A stretch of DNA of 38,183 nt from a virus: the IMG/VR virus record IMGVR_UViG_3300030060_004116, positions 1 to 38,183 of that record; one strand, given 5' to 3'. The notes beneath the pieces were generated by a model, which saw nothing but the letters and a program-made list of their open reading frames with translations, had not been told where the DNA came from and did no database searches. The translations under genes were made by a program, and so were the position numbers. Shown here piece by piece: positions 15,647 through 23,704 of the stretch; the stretch's first letter is position 1; each line of letters begins with the position of its first letter.

Positions 15647-17020
15647 TTATCGACGTTTTGCTTTACGGCGTACTTCCTGTGCTTCTTTTCCAACCCTTTC
15701 AATTACTGTTTGAACTGGTTCTGCTGCTTTTTTCGCTGTCGCTGCAATAAGTTTATTAAATTGTTTAATTTCACTTAATTGACTTTTTTGAATTTGTCGA
15801 GTCTCTTCACCCACTTTAAGAATTGCTTTCAATTGTGCTTCGCCTGCCTGCAATTGAAATGCCTTTTTCATACCATCAATAGACTCTTTAAGGGTAACAA
15901 ACGCACGTTTTGTTTCGTCACGAATACCACCTGCGGCAGCCTTTCTCGCTTGCTCAAATTTTCGTAATGCTGATTCAGTATTTAAACCTTGTGTCAAAGC
16001 AGTTCTAACGGCATCGGCTGGTAAGTTATACGCTCTTTGCAAGACCAATCCAAGTGCTCTTTTTTGTGCTGGAGTTTGAAGTTTCTGATACGCTCTGCTA
16101 AAACTCTGTAATGATGCTCTAATGCCCCTTTCTTGTTCTGCCGGGTCTGAACTCATGATCGCTCTTATATCAACATCTGCACCAACCTGAGAAGCAATTT
16201 GTGATAATCTACCTGCAAATTGTGTTCTACCTTGAATTGTTAGTAGTGACGATAATTGTTTAGATACTGCCTCACCAGTGGTGCCCATAGATCGACCAAA
16301 CGCCTCTGTTTGCACTGCTAGTTTTCTCATATCTTCTGTTGACGATCCAAAAACAACATTTGAGTTTAGCAAACTTTGATTCAATTTCAAAAGAGTGTCG
16401 GTTGGCAACCCTGCCTGATACGCCATTTCAACCAATTGTTCACCCATCATCTGTGCATCAGTTGCGGTTGTTCCCATCTGAAGACCAACTTCTTTTGTAA
16501 AACTGATTAGTTTTGATTTATCAATAACTTGAGAACTTTCTGCAATCTTTTTTGAGACCTCAACAAAGTTATCTCCAAATTTACCAACTGGTGCAAATCT
16601 AGTTGCAGCAATAAAATCTTTATAGGTGTCAGTAAAGTTTTTAAAATCAAAACCGCCCTTTTCAACATTCCTATTTAATTCAATAAAAGCATCTTTTGCT
16701 TTGTTTAAAGCAGCAGCACCTTCAATACCAATTGTTTGGTTAAAAGACTTTTGTGCTGTCTCAACGTCGGTTAAGTATGTTTTTAGACTTGGAAGTCTAT
16801 CCAAAACACTTTTCTGAAAAAAGTCAAGCGTAAGAGCAATTGCCGAAGATTGAGCACTGGCAGCGGCGGCATCAATAAACGCCCCAAAGGTATTATCCAT
16901 ACCCGCAACAACTTTTTGTGCATCAGTGTCTTTCATGCCTGACGCTTTTAACGCTCTAACAGTCTGTTCTTTTGCTGTTCTATAAGTGCCTGCTGCAAAA
17001 TTTCTAAGATCTTCGCTCAT
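15647..17020 (-). CDS. Putative tail tape-measure protein
   Basis: This 457-residue protein is almost entirely helical, rich in Ala, Lys, Gln and Leu, with few aromatic residues. It contains long heptad-like stretches such as AQKSFNQTIGIEGAAALNKA and ends in a strongly basic tail (VRRKAKRR). It follows the gp26-like gene and its small overlapping ORF, and precedes baseplate proteins, the usual place of the tape measure. T4 gp29 has 590 residues, so a shorter tail or a divergent protein is possible. There is no recognised lytic or membrane domain. Role inferred from composition and position, without a visible family signature. Confidence 0.6.
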   Translation of the reverse strand: MSEDLRNFAAGTYRTAKEQTVRALKASGMKDTDAQKVVAGMDNTFGAFIDAAAASAQSSAIALTLDFFQKSVLDRLPSLKTYLTDVETAQKSFNQTIGIEGAAALNKAKDAFIELNRNVEKGGFDFKNFTDTYKDFIAATRFAPVGKFGDNFVEVSKKIAESSQVIDKSKLISFTKEVGLQMGTTATDAQMMGEQLVEMAYQAGLPTDTLLKLNQSLLNSNVVFGSSTEDMRKLAVQTEAFGRSMGTTGEAVSKQLSSLLTIQGRTQFAGRLSQIASQVGADVDIRAIMSSDPAEQERGIRASLQSFSRAYQKLQTPAQKRALGLVLQRAYNLPADAVRTALTQGLNTESALRKFEQARKAAAGGIRDETKRAFVTLKESIDGMKKAFQLQAGEAQLKAILKVGEETRQIQKSQLSEIKQFNKLIAATAKKAAEPVQTVIERVGKEAQEVRRKAKRR

Positions 17021-17029
17021 GGCGGGACT

Positions 17030-17251
17030 TTACTCCTCTTCTGTTATAGTATGAATCTCTTTTTGAAGGTTGGCAAATTTTTCAATAATCCAGTCCCTTT
17101 TTGAAATAGGCAATTGGATTAAATCAGAATAATTCCACCCTCCACTTGAGATCATAAATATGAAACTTTCATATATGTCCTGTACATAATTAGAATTCAG
17201 GGAAAAAAAAGTTGCCCTGTACGGGCATACCTCCTTCGTTCTGATTACCAC
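17030..17251 (-). CDS. Small tail protein ORF overlapping the gp26-like gene
   Basis: The open frame spans 73 codons and overlaps the 3' end of the gp26-like gene by 62 bases. The likely conserved part starts near residue 21 (NYVQDIYESF) and includes GGWNYSDLIQLPISKRDWII, a pattern found in small proteins placed just before the tape measure in T4-like phages. Neither the ATG at 17251 nor the internal ATG at 17155 (41 residues) has a good Shine-Dalgarno. A run of eight T at 17210-17203, where the upstream frame is still open, would allow a +1 or -2 shift into this frame. It may therefore be made as an extension of the gp26-like protein, as lambda G/GT is, or by coupled re-initiation. Confidence 0.55.
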   Translation of the reverse strand: MVIRTKEVCPYRATFFSLNSNYVQDIYESFIFMISSGGWNYSDLIQLPISKRDWIIEKFANLQKEIHTITEEE

Positions 17252-17975
17252 ATTCAGGACAAGTAGATTTTACGTTGGTATTCATAGAAGGCATCGTGGA
17301 CTGATATGCTTTCAGAAACTTTCTTGAATCCAAGATTTTCATATTCTCAACAAAAGCAGAAATTAATTCTGTCTTGTCATCACCATTAACAGATAAAATA
17401 ACTCTTTTGTAAAACTCTGTATTGAAGTTTGTGTTGATGTTTAGAGACTTCATTTTATCAACGGTCTTTGTTATTGATTCAATTTGATTTGGCAAAAGAT
17501 GTTGAAATTCAACAATAGACTGACTTTTAGGTAACTCAACAACATATGTTCCACCTGGTGTTTTTTCAAAATCAGGGGATGCATCAGCAGGTTCAAAAGA
17601 ACTCAAATCAACATTCCACAAATAAAAATTCTGACATTTATTACAAGTCAAAGTCACAGTATACTCTGGTCCATATGCTTCAACTCTAGCAGCAATCATT
17701 ACTGCCATTTTGTCTGCGTCCAACATATCTTTAGGTTGGACATCAATCATTAAAATTGACTCAAATAGTTTATCTAAAACAACACCATTTTCAATATAAG
17801 ATTGATTAGTTAGAATATCTTCTTCTTTGGTTGTCATCATTTTGACTTCAACTTTATCAAGACCATAAAGTGGATGACCTTCAGGATAAAATCCACCACC
17901 GGATGGAAGATTGACAAAGTGCGTCATGCCCCCATATTTGTTGGAGGATGAATTATCCATATTAAATTTTTGCAT
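17190..17975 (-). CDS. 26: Baseplate hub assembly protein, T4 gp26-like, with zinc knuckles
   Basis: The 261-residue protein carries MTTKEEDILTNQSYI near residue 48, the hallmark of the T4 gp26-like family, then VLDKLFESIL and AARVEAYGPEYTVTLTC. Two CxxC pairs, TCNKC near residue 111 and TCPEC near residue 243, could bind one zinc ion although far apart in sequence. The N-terminus has LPSGGGFYPEGHPLYGLD, also typical. The protein would help assemble the baseplate hub or act as a tail assembly chaperone. It lies after the tube genes and before the tape-measure candidate. The last codons include TTT TTT TTC, and another ORF overlaps in the +1 frame. Confidence 0.75.
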   Translation of the reverse strand: MQKFNMDNSSSNKYGGMTHFVNLPSGGGFYPEGHPLYGLDKVEVKMMTTKEEDILTNQSYIENGVVLDKLFESILMIDVQPKDMLDADKMAVMIAARVEAYGPEYTVTLTCNKCQNFYLWNVDLSSFEPADASPDFEKTPGGTYVVELPKSQSIVEFQHLLPNQIESITKTVDKMKSLNINTNFNTEFYKRVILSVNGDDKTELISAFVENMKILDSRKFLKAYQSTMPSMNTNVKSTCPECGNQNEGGMPVQGNFFFPEF

Positions 17976-17986
17976 TTTAACCTCTT

Positions 17987-18610
17987 CTAATAAGTTGTAG
18001 TTGTACCAATGTCGTTAACATAAGTTAGAGATGCCCAATCATAAGTTACTGTAAATGTGGTACCCAATAAAGAAGCACCAGTGTAACTTAACTGCGAAAA
18101 CTTAATTCCTGTTACAAAAGCATTGTAAAGAGTCCATTGTTCGTATACATCACCATCAGGATTGATTATTTGAACAGCAACTTCACCCATGGATTCCATT
18201 AAACTAGACTTGCTCATATCTTTAAGATTGTTAACATCAATTTGGTTAGGGTTATCATACCCTAATTCTTTATATTTTTTTAGAGCAATACCAGAAATAG
18301 AGTCTAAAAGTCCATTATCAAACGATTCCCTTACAGTAAAGGTAATTGGATCCCATGTTACAATGCCACTTGGATTTTTAAATTTCCAATTTAACAACTG
18401 GAACTCTTCTGCGGAACCAAAGTTTGGACTTGGACGTGATACATCAGAAACCATCGCAACTGGAACACCACGGACCCTTAATAAGAATCGCCAGTTAGAC
18501 TGTAAAGACATTCTTACAGCGTTGGGCACCTCAGCAAGATCAAGTTGTTCTTGACTTCCTGCCTGTGCCCTTAAATTCGCTCTTCTTTGTATTTCAGATG
18601 AAGTAGACAT
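17987..18610 (-). CDS. Tail tube protein paralogue, gp19-like (second copy)
   Basis: The 207-residue protein repeats the layout of the preceding gene: VRGVPVAMVSDVSRPSP, a FQLLNWKFKNP strand and VQIINPDGDVYEQWTLYNAF match GEIPAWVVTDASRPSP, GHQFKFPG and KVLDSDGNVVERWTLRNPF there. Both are the gp19 tube fold. One copy probably builds the tube and the other a specialised ring at an end of the tube; which is which is not visible. The start is uncertain: the ATG at 18610 lacks a Shine-Dalgarno, while an internal ATG at 18511 would give a 174-residue protein nearer to T4 gp19 (163 residues). The first 33 residues are polar and unlike its sister. Confidence 0.8.
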   Translation of the reverse strand: MSTSSEIQRRANLRAQAGSQEQLDLAEVPNAVRMSLQSNWRFLLRVRGVPVAMVSDVSRPSPNFGSAEEFQLLNWKFKNPSGIVTWDPITFTVRESFDNGLLDSISGIALKKYKELGYDNPNQIDVNNLKDMSKSSLMESMGEVAVQIINPDGDVYEQWTLYNAFVTGIKFSQLSYTGASLLGTTFTVTYDWASLTYVNDIGTTTTY

Positions 18611-18619
18611 TTATAGTAA

Positions 18620-19186
18620 TTATGCTACTGTTGTGTTTTGGTTTGCCTCAAAAATTTCTAAATCAGCATAATCATATTGAAAATCTAATTTAACTGTATT
18701 AATTGCGTTACCGCCATACTGTAAGTTTGAGTATGTTACACCGTTAACAAAGGGGTTTCTAAGAGTCCATCTTTCAACTACGTTGCCATCTGAATCTAAA
18801 ACCTTGATTGAGATGTCACCTAAGTTGCCATTTACAAATCTCTCTTTTGAGAATGTTGTACGCCAACCTTCGTTATCGGCAGTCCAAGTTGATGGAGTGT
18901 TGTAACCCGCTTTCTTAACAACGTCTAGAACTAGACCAGATACATCAGGATCGATAGGTTCAACAAGAGTAACAGAAACATCGTTCCACTGTAACTTTCC
19001 TGGGAATTTAAATTGATGACCTAAGAACTCATGTTGTACCTGACCACTGAATCTTGGACTTGGACGGGATGCGTCTGTTACAACCCATGCTGGAATCTCG
19101 CCCAAAGTCAAGATAAATTTAAACTGTCTCTTTGGTTCAATTTTAACTGACGCCCATGGTGGAATTGGTGTTGCTTTATTTGGCAT
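18620..19186 (-). CDS. 19: Tail tube protein gp19-like (first copy)
   Basis: This 188-residue protein would form the inner tail tube through which DNA passes. Its visible signature is FILTLGEIPAWVVTDASRPSP at residues 24-44, given here as key elements FILTLGEIP and TDASRPSP. These are followed by HEFLGHQFKFPGKLQWNDVS, and by SDGNVVERWTLRNPFVNG near 130-147 and DFQYDYADLEIF at the end. GGAGAGTAGGAG upstream of the ATG is a very strong ribosome-binding region, as expected for a highly expressed gene. It directly follows the sheath gene, as in T4. Confidence 0.85.
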   Translation of the reverse strand: MPNKATPIPPWASVKIEPKRQFKFILTLGEIPAWVVTDASRPSPRFSGQVQHEFLGHQFKFPGKLQWNDVSVTLVEPIDPDVSGLVLDVVKKAGYNTPSTWTADNEGWRTTFSKERFVNGNLGDISIKVLDSDGNVVERWTLRNPFVNGVTYSNLQYGGNAINTVKLDFQYDYADLEIFEANQNTTVA

Positions 19187-19216
19187 TGTTAATCTCCTAC
19201 TCTCCTATTAATTAGT

Positions 19217-22183
19217 TTAATCCTCAAAAGATGCGCCAGTATTGGTGATGATAAAGTCAACAGCAACAAACTCAATTGCTCTTGTTGGTTTCAAGTAGAC
19301 CTTAGCGTATAGAATATTTCTATCAACTAAGTCTGGTGTTGTTGTTGTCTCATCAAGAACCAACTTATAGTCGTCTAGACCGAATCTTGCTTGCACATCT
19401 GCTAAGAATGGATTTGCCTGACCAATGAAACGTGCCCATGTGGCGCGAACGTTTGGTTCAAACAAGACACCAGCAGAGATATTAGAGATACCCTTCTTAA
19501 TAAAGAGGAGTAGTCTGCGAACGTTAATTCTATCTAGAGCACTTCTTGTGACCTGTAGAGTCTTCTGACCAAAGATTACAATGCCCTCATTTGGGAATGA
19601 GGCAATTGGGTTAATATTTGCGTCGTATAGAAGGTCTCTGTCTTGTGATGTAAGTTTTTGTGTTACGTTAATAACTGGCAGACCTGCAACACCGGTTGAA
19701 AGACCGCCACGGTTAAATCCTGCTGGTGCGAACCATGGTGCTCTAACTCTATCTGTGTAAGACATTGCGCCGATTGCAACAACAGATGATGGCATGTAAA
19801 CCAACTGACCCTGTAGAGTATCTCGGATCTGAACGAAGGGGTAGTAAGCACAACCATAACTTGAATTAAGTTGACGATTCTTTAAGTTGGTGATCGTATT
19901 AGTCAAGTTGGGGTATGTACTAGCGGTTGATTCGTGTGATGGCTGGAAGTCACCCTTTAGATCGATAACTGCTAGAGCGTCTGCTCTTGATTCGGCAGTG
20001 TTGATGAGGTGAGTTGTCAACTGCTCATTTGTAATACCTGGAATTGAAACTAAGTTGTATGGAACAAACTCAGAATCTCTTGCAATATCAATTGCTTCCT
20101 TTACTGTATTGTAAGCATAGTTTGCTGTCTCAGAGTTTCCACCAACGCTTAAGTAAGTGTTTCTGAAGGGATCTTTCTCTGTAACATCGAGACCGTCAGA
20201 ACCAGCGTAAAGTGGCATTGTAAAGCGATCAAACCCTGCATCGATAACGTTCTTGTAACTATTACCTGACTTTGCAGAGATTGCTGCGCCGCTCTTTCTT
20301 GAACCTGAAACCCAAGCGACTGCTGCGGAAAGAGCAGAACTGCCGCTAATCTCATCTAATGAGAAGACAAACTGGTACTCTGAGTAAGTTGTGTCTTCTA
20401 GAGGACTTGTAATTGAATCTGTTCTAATTCTGTTAAGATCTGCAAAGTCGCGGTTAAACTTGTTGCTTGTCTTAGAAATGCCAGTCCAAACACCCCAGAA
20501 GGCGTCAGTTTGATCTGCGAGACCATCTTGGTTGCCTGAAATTCTTAACTCGTGTGATGGGTAAAGGAACTTAAGTTCTGGACCTTTGCCAGATCCGTGG
20601 AATTGTAGTCCTGAACCGGTTATAATTAAGTCTGTGATTGAACCTGTAATACTTGCTGCTAAGAAGTTTTTAGCGCCGAGTCCTACAATTCCCTCGCCAA
20701 AGTTTGCTTGAGTTAAGTTTGTTGAAGGTGTGATTGAAAAATCTTTGTACTTAAGAGGACCATAGAATCCGAATGGTAGATCTGACTCATCGTAAGTCTC
20801 TTTTTCCATCTCTACTCTAATGTACTTAGAATTATTTGGATATTCACCTCTTGTCTCTAGTCTTCTTGTATTAGTATTAAACTGTACAAACTGAGTACCG
20901 ATTTTTATACCAATGTAGTCTAGAGAGTTAGCGTCCAAGTTACAATTGCTGAATCTCTCAATTACGTTTGGTGCTGCATCAGTATCATTTGCACGGCGAA
21001 TTAAGACATCAAATGTTCCGTACTTGTTAAATTGATCTTGTGAGTAATTGATGTTTGCAATTGAAATCTTAAGATTGTTTTGTGCCCACTCAGCATGATC
21101 AAGTGCATGGAATCTAAACAATTTAGTCATATCATTGTATTCGTAAACGTCTTTACTTGAAGCACCACCTAGATCTTGACCAAACACGTATCCTGTTGCT
21201 GGGTTGTTTCTTGTTACACCATTCTCAAATGGAGTTTGTCTGTTACTGTGTCTGACATCAGAACCAGTTGCCAATGGTAAAATTACACCGACATAATCTG
21301 TAGTTCCAAACAACGTATTAGCATGACCAGAACCCGTAACAACGCCACGATTTACTTTTTGTAAGAACTCGCGAGCGTAAGTCTCTCCTAACCAGTATCT
21401 TTCTCTCTGACTAGTTTTTGTGAGAGTCGTGTTAGTAAGGGTTGGATCTGTATTAAATACATTTCTGAGATAATCTTTGTCTGTCTCATTCAATGAGAAT
21501 GAAATTACACGATTTTTTGAATATGATCCGCCTGAACCTGTGATGGCAACAGTGAATCGGTTATTGGAGTCAGCACCAATCAATCTAGCACTGCCACTAC
21601 CAACAGTTGCTCTAGAGATTGGAATACCTGATGATTCATTGCCAACAAGACCAACCATTCCGTCTTCGACATACCATGTCGCAACCAAAGAACCAGTTGC
21701 TTGTGCTTCAAGCGTTCCGCTCAAGTTGTTTGTAAAAACAAATAAACCATAAGCAGAACCAGTTGCAGCCCCTGGGAATTGTGGAGTGGCTTCTATATCG
21801 AGTCCAAGTGGAGACGTACCCTCAATCTTCCAACCTGCTTTACCAGATGTTTCGGCAGCAGCGTTTTCAGAACCTAAGAGTCTCATGTAAGTGCAAGTTG
21901 ATGAGTTTCTTAACCATGCCTGGGCAGCATAAGCGCCATATGTTGGAGTTTGCTCGTTTCCGTTTCTCCAAATATCTTCAGACTTTCCACCTGGAATTGG
22001 TTCACCGTATAACTGAACAAACTCAGCAAACGAATCAACTGTTACGGGTCTCATTGCTGGACCGTATTTTGCTCTACCAATAAAAAGTGGACCTATCTCT
22101 CTTGGTTCGTTTGGTAGTTGTGAATTGTCAATTTCGTTTAGGAATACACCGGGTGAAATAAACTTAAATTTTCTGGCACTCAT
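19217..22183 (-). CDS. 18: Contractile tail sheath protein, gp18-like
   Basis: The 988-residue protein is half as long again as T4 gp18 (659). The N-terminus FISPGVFLNEIDNSQLP and the block ALAVIDLKGDF near residue 750 are typical sheath features. GIVIFGQKTLQVTRSALDRINVRRL (elements GIVIFGQKTL and INVRRL) and ARWTRFIGQ-like residues near 900 form the conserved C-terminal core, which ends with AIEFVAVDFIITNTGASFED. The extra length is in the middle, residues about 150-650, rich in Gly-Ser-Thr and likely forming additional outward-facing domains. It precedes the tube genes and has its own AACTATTTA motif and GGGAG site. Confidence 0.92.
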   Translation of the reverse strand: MSARKFKFISPGVFLNEIDNSQLPNEPREIGPLFIGRAKYGPAMRPVTVDSFAEFVQLYGEPIPGGKSEDIWRNGNEQTPTYGAYAAQAWLRNSSTCTYMRLLGSENAAAETSGKAGWKIEGTSPLGLDIEATPQFPGAATGSAYGLFVFTNNLSGTLEAQATGSLVATWYVEDGMVGLVGNESSGIPISRATVGSGSARLIGADSNNRFTVAITGSGGSYSKNRVISFSLNETDKDYLRNVFNTDPTLTNTTLTKTSQRERYWLGETYAREFLQKVNRGVVTGSGHANTLFGTTDYVGVILPLATGSDVRHSNRQTPFENGVTRNNPATGYVFGQDLGGASSKDVYEYNDMTKLFRFHALDHAEWAQNNLKISIANINYSQDQFNKYGTFDVLIRRANDTDAAPNVIERFSNCNLDANSLDYIGIKIGTQFVQFNTNTRRLETRGEYPNNSKYIRVEMEKETYDESDLPFGFYGPLKYKDFSITPSTNLTQANFGEGIVGLGAKNFLAASITGSITDLIITGSGLQFHGSGKGPELKFLYPSHELRISGNQDGLADQTDAFWGVWTGISKTSNKFNRDFADLNRIRTDSITSPLEDTTYSEYQFVFSLDEISGSSALSAAVAWVSGSRKSGAAISAKSGNSYKNVIDAGFDRFTMPLYAGSDGLDVTEKDPFRNTYLSVGGNSETANYAYNTVKEAIDIARDSEFVPYNLVSIPGITNEQLTTHLINTAESRADALAVIDLKGDFQPSHESTASTYPNLTNTITNLKNRQLNSSYGCAYYPFVQIRDTLQGQLVYMPSSVVAIGAMSYTDRVRAPWFAPAGFNRGGLSTGVAGLPVINVTQKLTSQDRDLLYDANINPIASFPNEGIVIFGQKTLQVTRSALDRINVRRLLLFIKKGISNISAGVLFEPNVRATWARFIGQANPFLADVQARFGLDDYKLVLDETTTTPDLVDRNILYAKVYLKPTRAIEFVAVDFIITNTGASFED

Positions 22184-22208
22184 AAATTATCTCCCAATTA
22201 TGCTACAG

Positions 22209-22217
22209 TAAATAGTT
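22209..22217 (-). promoter_or_regulatory. Candidate late promoter motif AACTATTTA before the sheath gene
   Basis: The minus strand reads AAAACTATTTACTGTAGC 25 bases before the sheath ATG, in a 51-base gap. The sequence AACTATTTA-y-TGTAGC-r-TAA is shared almost base for base with the site before the scaffold gene, so the similarity extends beyond the 9-mer. GGGAG follows at the expected distance for translation. Confidence 0.6.
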
Positions 22218-22234
22218 TTGAAATATGGCAAAGA

Positions 22235-23203
22235 CTAGGGTCTATATCCGTCATCTGAGAATTCATTAATATCACCCAACATGACATGCTCTCTTGGAAA
22301 GCGCACTTCGACAAAATTTTCTTTTCTTGCAACTTGTGGTCCTTTTTGGTTTGGTCCAGCACCCATAACGTATCCGATAACTTTAATTTTTATTGTTGCT
22401 TCATAAACCTTTTCACTATTCGCTAAATTACTTATGTTGCTTGTGACTCCATAGTTGGTTTCCAAGAACGCTTCATAACTGTGACCACTATCACTAACCA
22501 TGAACTGATTAACATTATTATTGAAAGTGGCAAAAGGTCTTATCATGTCGTTTATTTGTTGTTGATACTCTGCTCTCAAGTTAATTTCATACATAAGATC
22601 ATGATAAATTGGCAAAGGAACTGTAGCATATTCATAAACAACCTTTTTATTTTCAAATTTAAAGTTGTTTTGCTTGTATAATCTTAAACTCGTAGCATTT
22701 GCAAAGTTTTTTGTTTTTGATTGCTTTACTTTTTTAGCAATTGTTAAAGTGGTTCCATCCCCACTAGCAAATAATTTTGCTGGGATTGGTGAGTCGTTCA
22801 CGGCAGTTTTCTGCACTGTGGTTCTTTGTACTGAAATCATTGGAAATTTAAGAGACTCTGTTCCAAGTTCTCTCATTTCTCTATCATCTTTAATCTGGAA
22901 TGCTCTTTCTTGTGTTAACCAAACAATTGGCACTTTGCGCCAACCATCATTTCTTGTTGCAAAAACATCTAAAGTTTGGTTTAACCATCCATAAATTGCC
23001 ATATCGACAGTTTCAAAAGTTGATGGTTTTAAAGTATCATATTGCACTGGATATGCTGTTTTAAATAATTCATCAGCATTTTTACATGGATAATACTGAC
23101 CGCCTTCTGTATGTGTGCCAACACATCCAAGATCGTCTGCTTTCTTTAGTGCATCACGATAGTTGTTGAATTTATAATTTTCTTCAATATACTTTGGTAG
23201 CAT
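22235..23203 (-). CDS. 15: Tail completion / sheath stabiliser, gp15-like
   Basis: The 322-residue protein resembles T4 gp15, which caps the tail end and joins it to the head. ETVDMAIYGWLNQTLDVFA then WRKVPIVWLTQERAFQI and SLKFPMISVQR (residues 60-140) follow the gp15 order of helix, PI-strand and the conserved 'P-I' strand. IKVIGYVMGAGPNQKGPQ near residue 275 matches the C-terminal part. It sits between the gp14-like gene and the sheath, as in T4. It is longer than T4 gp15 (272 residues), mainly at the N-terminus, where a Cys-containing GGQYYPC segment occurs. Confidence 0.75.
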   Translation of the reverse strand: MLPKYIEENYKFNNYRDALKKADDLGCVGTHTEGGQYYPCKNADELFKTAYPVQYDTLKPSTFETVDMAIYGWLNQTLDVFATRNDGWRKVPIVWLTQERAFQIKDDREMRELGTESLKFPMISVQRTTVQKTAVNDSPIPAKLFASGDGTTLTIAKKVKQSKTKNFANATSLRLYKQNNFKFENKKVVYEYATVPLPIYHDLMYEINLRAEYQQQINDMIRPFATFNNNVNQFMVSDSGHSYEAFLETNYGVTSNISNLANSEKVYEATIKIKVIGYVMGAGPNQKGPQVARKENFVEVRFPREHVMLGDINEFSDDGYRP

Positions 23204-23212
23204 TTAATAATC

Positions 23213-23698
23213 CTATGGGTTAAACTTTCCTTCTCTTGCCAAAATACAAGTTGCACTAATCTCAAAACTTTTATCTGTCTGATCAAAGAGTAGTTTTGGT
23301 TCACTTAATTCAACAATTTCATAATCAAAATCGCCATAACGAACAAAGTCTCCAACGCGAACATAAAGATCCTGATCCTCTGTCAAACGTCTTTTGTGAA
23401 AATCAACTTTAATTTGTGGTCTTCTATCAACACCGTATTTTGTAAATTCAGTCTTGGTTCCCTGCCATGTTACACGACTGTATACTCTAATTGGTGGCAA
23501 GTATGTTTTCTCTATTGACTCACCATAAAGTGGATGATAGTTTGAGTGTTCCCTAGAGATAGGAAAATAAAGAACCTGTTGACCAACAACACGTTCAATA
23601 ACTTCGTCATTGATTTGTTTAACAAAGTCTGCTTCCTTTTGCCCCGTAAAAAGTGGTGGGGGCGGTGCATCAGGTCTTGTCCATTTATCATCTGCCAT
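23213..23698 (-). CDS. Neck protein, gp14-like
   Basis: The 161-residue protein begins with a proline-rich segment (DAPPPPLFTG), then QQVLYFPISREHSNYHPLYGES, here read as a strand followed by the 'PLYGE' loop that occurs in neck proteins. RVGDFVRYGDFDYEIVELSEP near residue 115 forms a small beta-barrel-like unit. It follows the gp13-like gene and precedes gp15, which fixes its place as the second neck protein. It is much shorter than T4 gp14 (256 residues). The assignment depends on order and on weak pattern similarity. Confidence 0.6.
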   Translation of the reverse strand: MADDKWTRPDAPPPPLFTGQKEADFVKQINDEVIERVVGQQVLYFPISREHSNYHPLYGESIEKTYLPPIRVYSRVTWQGTKTEFTKYGVDRRPQIKVDFHKRRLTEDQDLYVRVGDFVRYGDFDYEIVELSEPKLLFDQTDKSFEISATCILAREGKFNP

Positions 23699-23704
23699 AA
23701 TTTA

